From Conchocele bisecta (taxonomy: Eukaryota > Mollusca > Bivalvia > Lucinida > Thyasiridae): 64,000 nucleotides of DNA. Under the pieces are notes generated by a model that worked only from the letters and a program-made list of their open reading frames with translations, was not told the origin of the DNA and searched no databases. The position numbers and the translations under genes were made by a program. The DNA is taken from assembly GCA_029237695.1 (NCBI GenBank), contig CM055265.1:119613078-119677077 (forward strand). Reading direction: 5' to 3'. Positions 56,372 to 64,000 of this stretch are shown here, piece by piece; the stretch's first letter is position 1; each line of letters opens with the position of its first letter.

Positions 56372-59300
56372 CTAATAATCATCACTACTCTCCAGTTCAT
56401 CGTCATCCACATCCTCGTCCTCGTCCGTGCTTTCGACATCCTCTGATGACCGATTCTCGCAGTCTGACAGTTTGCACATATCAGTGCACTTAAGTCCATT
56501 TGCCAGACAGACACAATTTGGCAGTGTACACTTCCTTGTACATTTGCAGGCCAGTAGGGCCAAGATAGCCTCGGGTGCTGCCTGACCATCCATCCAATCC
56601 ACTACCATGAATTGCTCAGCTCCATCCATGTCAATTTTCCACCCTCTGCCAATGGGACTTGGTACACCTAGGTCTTGCACAAGACATCTTCTCCATATTC
56701 CAGCCTGATAGTTTGCCCTTTGCGCATGCTTGGCTAAGCAGTCCCTGCAGGGTGGAAGCTGATGACTCTCTATCTCACCTTTCTTAACACAGAACAAGTG
56801 ATACCTGAGATCATTGACCTTGGTGAATGATGCTTTGGGACCATAGAGGAGACATGTGAAACACTCTAGTTTGTTCATCAGTTCTGAAGAGATTCCTGGC
56901 CCAACTCTGTGAATGTGTTATTGATTTCCCTGTTGTTGGTCAAGAATTTTAGAGCACTTGCCTTCCCTTTACCTGCGAAAGCACTGGTAGTGTCACATCC
57001 AGTGTATGCATGTATACCAACAAGAGCTCTGCAGACATATATGCCGGCAGTGGCAGCGACTTTCCCGATGTCAACTAATCTAGTTCTGGTTCTAGTTCCA
57101 CATTTCTGAAATAATGAGGCTTGTATCTTGTCATGGAATGCCAAACACATGATGAAGACATCTGTATCCTCTGAGCATATCACTACAGCCTGATAGCCCT
57201 CTCCAGCAGCATGGACAGCATGGAAAAGTAGGCGCCCATCTGCTTCTTCCTGCTGACACTGGAGATCTGGCACCTCTTCACTGCCCTGCGATGTAAATCT
57301 GTAGCATTTGTCATCTACAGTTACATAGATAATCTTCTCATGTAGTTTCTCTCTATACACTGGCTTCCTCCATTCACTGACAATGAAGCTAATAAGACTG
57401 GTTTTGTTAGCTATTCCTGTCAGGAAACTTCTCCATTGCCTCACGATCTGTGCGCTTGTGATATTCTGCAGCTGGTGTCCGGTCTCTTCACCTCGTGCCG
57501 ATCTCTCACTGTTCTTGATAGAATTCTCTCGATACGTGTCGAACACAACATATATCCTTCTCTCAATGCCATATACAGTATTGTAGTGGCAATGTCTCCG
57601 AACGTAGCTTGATCACCCTTTACTCTTTGAACTAAGTTCATTCCATCGACCACAGAAGCCGAATTTTGTGGGAGTTGGTCTGCTACTGTCACATTCTTCT
57701 GCAAAGTAGTGGCTAGGGAAGCTTTGTTTGTTTTCCTGAGTAATCCGTCAGGGGTAGAGAGAGCCCAGGGTAGTGGTCCCAGGGGGTGAGATAGGATGTC
57801 CTCCATCTTGAGATTGCGCCCTTGTGCCATCACTATGATGCGACCAAACAGAGACCGGTCAGCTTTCAAGATGATCTCCTTCCCACTTGTTTTCACCACC
57901 TTCTTCTTACACATATTTGTGAATGTCTTCAGCTTGTTAGCTTTTATCGGATCGTGAAGTGTTTTTGCTGGTGGGTCGTTCTCCAGTATCTCGTTCTTGA
58001 AAATGGCATAACTCTGCTATCCAATATCACACGCCTTCATCAGGTCAGAGGCAATGTCTCTGGGTGCCGATTTAGCAGTAGAAATGCTTATGAGGTCTTG
58101 CTTCTCTGCGAATGGGTTGACCCAGGCTTGAATGAGGCTGATGACTGCCGAGACTGTTTCCTCATCTGTTTGGATTCTGGGCTGCTGCAGATCAGCATGG
58201 TTGAGTCCTGATTGGTTACCATACACCATGTCTCTTAAGTGTCCAAGAAATGCACTACGGTACTCTGCTGTGATGTAGTACCTCTTGATGGCTCCTGCTT
58301 TTAGGGTGAACCGTGACGTGCCTCCAGGGGTCTGAGTGTCCTTGTTCACCGTAACCTCAGTTGTCTGATCTACAGGTATCCGACCAAAGGGATTATTCCT
58401 GGACATCTGCACCGAGAAATGACCTTCATGGAAGGCTCTGTGTACATCAGGATTATTCTCCGGAAGATTTGTCATCTGAGCAAAGTATGCAGACAGGTAC
58501 CTGGCATAGTTGACCTTATCGTAGGCAAAACACCATGGGATCATCGTTCTAATGGCATTGATATGCAAATCCCAGTTTCCCACACGAGAAGCACACAGAA
58601 GGCCAAGTAGCACGTGCTCTACCATGTCTATGTATGACATCCAATATCCCGATAGCTCCCCATTGTTGTGGCGGAGGTGTTCCAGAAAGTATCTCCACAG
58701 GATCATCAACTCTAATAAGTGTGGACTGTCGAGGAGACCACTGAAGGTATGTTGGTTGAGATCAACAGCTATGTCTTTCACCTTGTCTACACATGATTTG
58801 ATCACAGTGCTCTTCTCCTCGTTGCTGTCTACCCACAGTGTGAACTCTGTCCATGCTAGTCTCATCAAAGCTTCATAGATGCACTTGTGGACCCTGATAG
58901 CACGATTGTACTGTTTACCGTCAATGACCCCATTGATGGACCCCTCCGCGACTATCCCGGCTTCTATGCATATATCCTTCAAACCACCATCACAGAATCG
59001 CTTTCCTATGATACTCAGTGCATTCATGATGGTGTGGAATGTTCCCATCCTCAACAGTACATGGGAAAAACGCTCTTTGTGCTTCTATGCAATTTCAACG
59101 GCTTTTGCATAGAGTGCTTGATCCATGACTACGACAATTGTGTCCAGAGATAGTTCATTTCTGATTAGATCGGACTGTTTGAGAATTTCATAAACGGTAG
59201 TCAACTCTGTAGCTGGTGCATTGATGGTGGGCAGGTACCCAACCACATCTTCGGTGATTGATTCTTGGTCCCTGGTTTTGATATTAAACCCAGTCCAACT

Positions 59301-59463
59301 TGGGATTGTCTGACTGTCTGAGTATGTTTGTCTTGCAAGGACCCATGCCAGGTTCTTGTTACAGGCGACTTGAGCAGACTCTTGTGCTTCCTGAATGTGG
59401 TTCTCACTGGTTGGTAGAGGCTGTGGACCTACACGTGCACAGGCTACATAGGCTTCCAGCTCT
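56372..59463 (-). pseudogene. Transposon protein: FEN1/XPG-like nuclease with C-terminal CXC region
   Basis: From 59463 downward: L-E-A-Y-V-A-C-A-R-V-G, then I-P-S-W-T-G-F-N and G-Y-L-P-T-I-N-A-P-A-T. V-V-V-V-M-D-Q-A-L-Y-A-K-A may hold a catalytic Asp. The block G-T-F-H-T-I-M-N-A-L-S-I-I-G-K follows. Near 57555-56950 are the acidic clusters of an XPG/FEN1 PIN-fold nuclease: V-V-F-D-T-Y-R, Q-E-E-A-D-G-R, S-E-D-T-D-V and Y-T-G-C-D-T-T-S. The C-terminus has C-K-C-T-R-K-C...C-V-C, a tesmin-like CXC, then an acidic tail. Breaks are in-frame stops near 59065 and 58017 and frameshifts near 57550 and 56880. The N-terminus is unresolved: TAA lies just upstream. It would act on the element's DNA in the nucleus. 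Confidence 0.8.
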
Positions 59464-60011
59464 TAGTGTTGAATGTTGACTGATCTTTGTTTCAGTTTGT
59501 CCTTAAACGCGGTCATTTAAATATGTGCCTGCAGCCATTTTGGCGGCCATCTTGAATTTTAATATTAAGGCTGCATCCAATATTTTGGATATAGACAAAA
59601 ATGATATATCTGACCCGTCAAACCTAGGCATAGACACCAAAATCACTGTCCTAGAACGGGATATATAGCTTAATGAGCATTTTGGCGGCCAATTTGGAAA
59701 AAGTGAGATAACTCATATAAAGCTACAACCGCCACAAGGCTATCACATGTTTTCTAACTCTAGAGGTTTATACCTTCCCAAAAATCACTATGAGCATTCT
59801 TGCCCTGATTTGATACCGACCAACCCCCCGGGCTGATGGGCTATGTGGTGTTGAAATGGTTAAGGGGGTACGTACGCACCCATCGCACCCCCTCTACATA
59901 TGGGCCTGACGTTGACTGATAATGAAGTGATCAAAGTGCAAAACGTTCAGCTTCTGTTCTAAGGAGTATCAGATATTCGATTGGCCCCGTCACAAATCTG
60001 TTTGCAAACTC

Positions 60012-60280
60012 ATATGAGACACGCCATGCGATTCTGTACCTTTGGACATATGCGTAATTTACAAAACATTTGATTTACAAAATTGACAGTATTTTTCATA
60101 AATAAAGTCAAATTTGGACAAAATTACAGAGTACATACGGAATGCCGCATGTACTCTGATAATTTTGTCAACTCTTGGCGCTATTTACGGAAAATATTGA
60201 AAAGAATTTTGTAAACGTATTAGATCTACAGGAAATTACGCAGATGTCCGAAGGTACAAACTCACATGGCGTGTCTCAAT
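60012..60280. mobile_element. Repeat family 'ACACGCCATGTGATTTTGTA'
   Basis: Ends 'atatgagacacgccatgcga' and 'ctcacatggcgtgtctc', inverted. The inner palindrome is around 'ggaatgccgcatg'. Confidence 0.7.
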
Positions 60281-60339
60281 TATAGGTTAACGAGACATCA
60301 TTCTTCGGTGCGCCTAGGAAAGGCGCATAATACAGAGAA

Positions 60340-61047
60340 AAGAAAATAACAGCTTGTCGTATCCTGCAGTGAGTCGATACGCATAGCTGGGTTACAACCG
60401 ATTCGAAACTACTGTCGCTGACATTTCATTGGTCGAAAAGCGTCACATGACGTTATCGAATGACGTTCGTGTAATGGCGCAACCTAAACAAATGCACGTT
60501 CTTTTCAACGAAAACCGTGCTGTATTTGCCCATCTTCTACCACATGTGATCACGTATAATACTATAAATGATATTAACTATATCACCAGGCGATTTATTG
60601 TCCACTACATGTAGCATAAAACGTTACGTGATAAATACGAATAAGCTACTGTTTTTTTATATCGACTTTATCAGACTCGGCTCGGAAGCGGTAGGAATTC
60701 CTCGGCAAGCCTCGGAATTCCTACGCATTTCCGAGTCTTGACTGACAACATTGACATCAAAAGACACTAGTCTGGTAAGCTGTTTTATCCCGTCAACACA
60801 GTGCGTATGTGCCGTGAAACACGGTGCCGTGAAACATTTTTGATATCCAGTCAATACAATTTTTGCATTTTACAGCCATTTGTAGGTGTTGACGGGATAA
60901 ATAGAATAGTAGGTTAGTGCCGTGAATGGGAAAAAATATCTGGCGCGGCACAAAAACGGGATGTGCTCGGCAGAGCCACGCCCATCCCGTTTCCTGAGCC
61001 TTGCCAGATATGTTTGTCCATTCACGGCACTAACCTACTATTCTCTA
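60340..61047. mobile_element. Two repeat families in series upstream of the stalk exon
   Basis: 60340-60780 is a copy of the 53895-54300 family. 60780-61047 is the 'cccgtcaacac' plus 'agtgccgtgaatggg' foldback pair. It ends about 40 bp beyond the donor side of gene C's stalk exon. Confidence 0.65.
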
Positions 61048-61088
61048 TTTCTTGGCAAGAAAAAACATTCAATGTCAAAGTTCTTTAC

Positions 61089-63090
61089 CTGGCGGGTGAC
61101 TGTATTTCTCACTGTCCCCCAACGGAGCAGGTGTAGTCCTGGTGTTGGACGCCGGAGTGGACGCTGTAGTTGTGATTGTCGTTGTTATTGGTGCCATAGC
61201 TGTTGTCGGTAGTGGTACTGTTGTAGTTGTTGGTGGTGGCGTAGTAGTTGTTGTTGTTCGTGGTGTAGTTGTTGTTGTTGGTGGTGGTGTAGTTATTGTT
61301 GTTGATGCAGTTGTTGTTGGTGGTGTTGGTGATGTTGTTGTTGTTGGCGGTGTTGGTGCTGTCCTTGGTGATGTTGTTGTTGTTGGCGGTGCTGGTGCTG
61401 TCCTTGTTGTTTGTGCTGGTGTCGTTGTTATTAGTGATGGTGTTGGTGTAGTTGTCGTTGCTGGCGTAGCAGTTGTTGTTGGTATTGTAGTTGTCGTTAG
61501 TGGTGATGCTGTAGTTGATGTTGTTTGTGGTGTAGTAGTTATTGTTGGTGTTGTAGTTGTTGGTATTGTAGTTGTTGTTGATAGTTGTGATGTTGGTGGT
61601 GTATTAGTTCTTGTTGCTGATCTTGTAATTACTGGTGGTGGTGATGTAGTTGTTGTTCTTGGTGGCGTTGTAGTAGTTGTTGTTGTGGTGGTGTGTAGTT
61701 GTTGTTGGTGGTGGTGTAGTTGTTGTTGGCGGCGGTTTTGTTGTCGATAGCGGTTCTGTTGTAGTTGTTATTGGTGGTATTGTAGTAGTTGTTGTTGGCC
61801 GCGGGGTTGTTGTTGTTGCTGTTGTTGATGATGTTGTAGTCGTTGTTGTTGGTGGTGGTGTTTTAGTTGTTGTTGTTGGTAGCGTAGTTGTTGCTTGTGG
61901 TGCTGTAGTCGTTGTTTCTGGTGTTGTAGTTGTTGTTGCTGGTGTTGTTGTTGGTGGTTGTGTTGTAGTTGTTATTGTTGGTGCTATAGTTGTTGTTGGT
62001 AGTGGCGGAGTAGTTGTTGGTGATGTAGTTGATGTTGTTGTTGGAGGTGTAGTTGTGTTTGGTGGTGTTGTAGTTGTTGGTTGTGATAACATTGTTGTTG
62101 TTGGTGGTGGTGGTGATGTAGTTGTTGTTGCTGGTGTTGTAGTTGTTGGTGATGTTTTAGTTGTTGTTTTTGTTGTTGTTGTTGGTGGCGGTGTTGTTGT
62201 TGGTGATGTAGTTGTTGTTGTTGGTGGAGGTGTAGTTGTTGTTGGTGGTGTTGTAGTTGTTGGTTGTGAAAACATTGTTGTTGTTGGTGGTGGTGGTGGT
62301 GTAGTTGTTGTTGCTGGTGTTGTTGTTGTTGTTGGTTGTGCTGTAGTTGTTGGTGTGGGTGGCGGTGTAGTTGTTGTTGGTGGTTGTGCTGTAGTTGTTG
62401 GTGTGGGTGGCGGTGTAGTTGTTGTTGGTGGTGCTGTAGTTGTTGTTGTTGTTGGTGCTGTAGTTGTTGTTGGTGGTGGCGGTGAAGTTGTTGTTGTTGG
62501 TGACGGTGTAGTTGTTGGTGCTGGAGTTGTAGTTGTTGTTGGTTGCGCTGTAGTTGTTGGTGGCGGTGTAGTTGTTGTTGTTGCTGATGTAGTTGTTGTT
62601 GTTGCTGGTGCTGTAGTTGTTGTTGGTGGTGGCGATGAAGTTGTATTTGTTGGTGACGGTGTAGTTGTTGGTGCTGTAGTTGTTGTTGGTGGTGACGGTG
62701 TAGTTGACGTTGTTGATGCTGTAGTTGTTGTTGGTGGCAGTGTAGTAGTTGTTGTTGGTGCTGTAGTTGTTGTTGGTGGTGCAGGTGTAGTTGATGTTGT
62801 TGGTAATGTAGTTGTTGTTGTTGTTGGTGGTGTAGTTGTTGCTGATGTTGGTGTAGTGGTAGTTGGTGGTTGTGGTGTTGTAGCTATTGTTGACGGTGAG
62901 TGAGTTGATGTGGATGGTGATTCACTTGTAGTTGTCGGTATAGTTGTTGATGTTGTTGCGGAATTTGTCTGACTGGCCGTTGCAGTGACTGATGCAGTCG
63001 TAGATGGCGTGTCTGTAGCAGGTGTGGTTGTGTCCGGTGCTGAACATGATATGGAAATGTCCGATACCCCAGAAGAGCCATCAACGTCCG
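61089..63090 (-). CDS. Gene C exon: giant Thr/Pro mucin-like stalk, one frameshift
   Basis: A 2002-nt exon on the minus strand after 'aattttatag' and before 'gtaaag'. It starts D-V-D-G-S-S-G-V-S-D-I-S-I-S-C, sharing I-S-I-S-C with gene B. It runs through hundreds of Thr/Pro codons and ends G-D-S-E-K-Y-S-H-P-P, like B's G-D-V-S...E-S end. Length modulo three leaves one extra base, and the Thr frame changes at about 61684-61698 ('gttgttgtggtggtgtgtag'). Both halves are open in their own frame, so this is either a sequencing or assembly slip in a hard repeat or a recent disabling indel. The plus-strand Val-rich frames are shadows. Confidence 0.8.
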
Positions 63091-64000
63091 CTATAAAATT
63101 GATACAAGTGTGTAAGACACGAATGTGCAAATTGTAATTGTAATATTTCATGGACCCATTTAACTGAAAAGATATGCAATTATTGAAATGATCACCTTGT
63201 TGTGGAACGTGTTGATACTAAATGTGCGGCATGATTAAATACTGTTAGGCGTGAGTATAATACTAGGAGAAACCAGAAACACAGTACGGTAGGAGAATGA
63301 AATAGCTAGGTTAAAATATCCGTCTCATAACCTCCTTAATTTAAAGCACACATTTCGACTGCATTGCAACTAATACTAAATTCGGAAATAAATACGGGCC
63401 TATGACCATTGGCTTGACACATTTTCTGGGCTCATATGCCCGGATTTGTCAGGTCTGCGAGCCAATTCCTACCCTTAAATATCAGGTAACCAACCATAGA
63501 AGAAACCGAAGTTGCTGATTTATGAGCATTTTCTGATGCAGGCATGTATTTTGCATTAAGGACCCGTTCTATACATTATCAGTGTTTGATTCAAAGATAA
63601 TTGTTTCGTAAACGTGATGGAATATATGTCTAACATATATGTGAATACTGCCTCATTAATGTATCCTATACGGCACATGGAGTGGCCAAGTCGGCCACCT
63701 TTGTGTGTTCCAGCCATCAGCAATTTTCACCTGTTCTGTCATTTGACAAAACAATCAAAATGTGAAGTAGAACATATTATATAATGTAGCTAATCACATG
63801 CGGAAAAGTCAGGTGAACGGACTCCTATCAATTATATTACACCAAACTGTAAAATATGTCAGTTTTCTGGACAGGTTTGTGCCTGTGACTTTAAAAACAT
63901 GAACCACCATTATAAATAGTCTCATACACAGAAAATCCCACAGTGTATCACTTTTAACTGGCAAAACACACAACACATACCATATATACCCACTACTGTA
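63091..64000. other. Gene C intron, nothing further seen
   Basis: No exon resembling the six-Cys domain is found, so that exon should lie beyond 64000. The segment at 63415-63485 resembles 43660-43745. No other repeat is recognised. Confidence 0.5.

Larger units (their letters stand above)
55510..59843 (-). mobile_element. Academ-like DNA transposon, 4334 bp, ~235-bp TIRs
   Basis: The ends are 'tagtccatcagcccc' on the left and, inverted, 'tagcccatcagcccg' on the right. The inverted arms extend over about 55510-55750 and 59610-59843 with high identity, including 'caaatcagggcaagaatgct' and 'gatagccttgtggcggttg'. TGTG occurs at 55506-55509 and 59844-59847. The sister repeat at 37860-38254 has a single TGTG at the same point, so the boundaries and 4-bp duplication are seen directly. 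The cargo is one decayed minus-strand gene. The XPG-type nuclease plus short duplication fits the Academ superfamily as I recall it; that name is inference. Confidence 0.8.
55177..59908. mobile_element. Outer 'CAGGCCCGT' element of a four-layer nest
   Basis: Outer ends 'caggcccgtccgcaggaa' and 'tatgggcctg'. Inside is a TTAA MITE (55286-59859). Inside that is the 4.3 kb transposon (55510-59843). Inside that is the (TCCG)n-bearing insert (55766-56077). Confidence 0.7.

Noticed and set aside
61142..62903. Val-rich plus-strand frames of 202 and 408 codons
   Set aside because: Antisense shadows of gene C's stalk exon on the minus strand.

Overview
This window is nuclear DNA of an animal, most likely a bivalve mollusc. 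It is AT-rich, genes are split into short exons with GT-AG introns, and most of the sequence is transposable elements of kinds common in bivalves: Penelope-like, L1-like and other LINEs, Tc1, and many palindromic MITEs. No bacterial-style operon, rRNA or functional tRNA is visible. The species call is inference; the eukaryotic, intron-bearing nature is seen directly.

Host genes. Three members of one paralogous family were reconstructed from splice sites and reading phase. Gene A (minus) has exons at 11604-11664, 10418-10453 and 967-1293 and runs out of the left edge. Gene B (plus) is complete in six exons: 21753-21810, 22792-22848, 25301-25630, 26384-28171, 29469-29538 and 34104-34170, 789 codons plus stop. 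Gene C (minus) has exons at 61089-63090, 52420-52489 and 46377-46791, with its 5' part beyond the right edge. The architecture is signal peptide, short linker with one Cys and an N-glycosylation sequon, a six-cysteine extracellular domain I do not recognise, a very long Thr/Pro stalk, one membrane helix and a cytoplasmic tail. A and B are divergent; B and C are convergent. They look like mucin-stalked type I cell-surface proteins. The two visible tails share their first residues and then differ strongly.

Mobile elements fill the introns and spacers. The most notable lies at 55510-59843: a 4.3 kb element with ~235 bp terminal inverted repeats and a 4-bp target duplication. It carries a decayed gene with XPG/FEN1-like nuclease motifs and a C-terminal CXC cysteine-rich region, resembling what I recall of Academ-type transposons. 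An uninterrupted relative of its target site lies in the same window at 37860-38254. Others are a Penelope-like element (29771-32748) with inverted terminal repeats and its own nested foldback, a Tc1-type element (15251-16823), an L1-like LINE (47770-50980) split by MITEs, a rearranged second LINE (40597-42174), and a 2 kb element with ~590 bp inverted arms and an 8-bp duplication (19105-21092).

Small repeats: at least 15 palindromic MITE families recur, several in 4-9 copies and often nested. There are also SINE-like elements, an 800 bp pentanucleotide satellite (42614-43410), a CpG-rich palindromic minisatellite inside a TIR element (39548-39777) and several simple repeats. Most long open frames in simple repeats and MITEs are artefacts.
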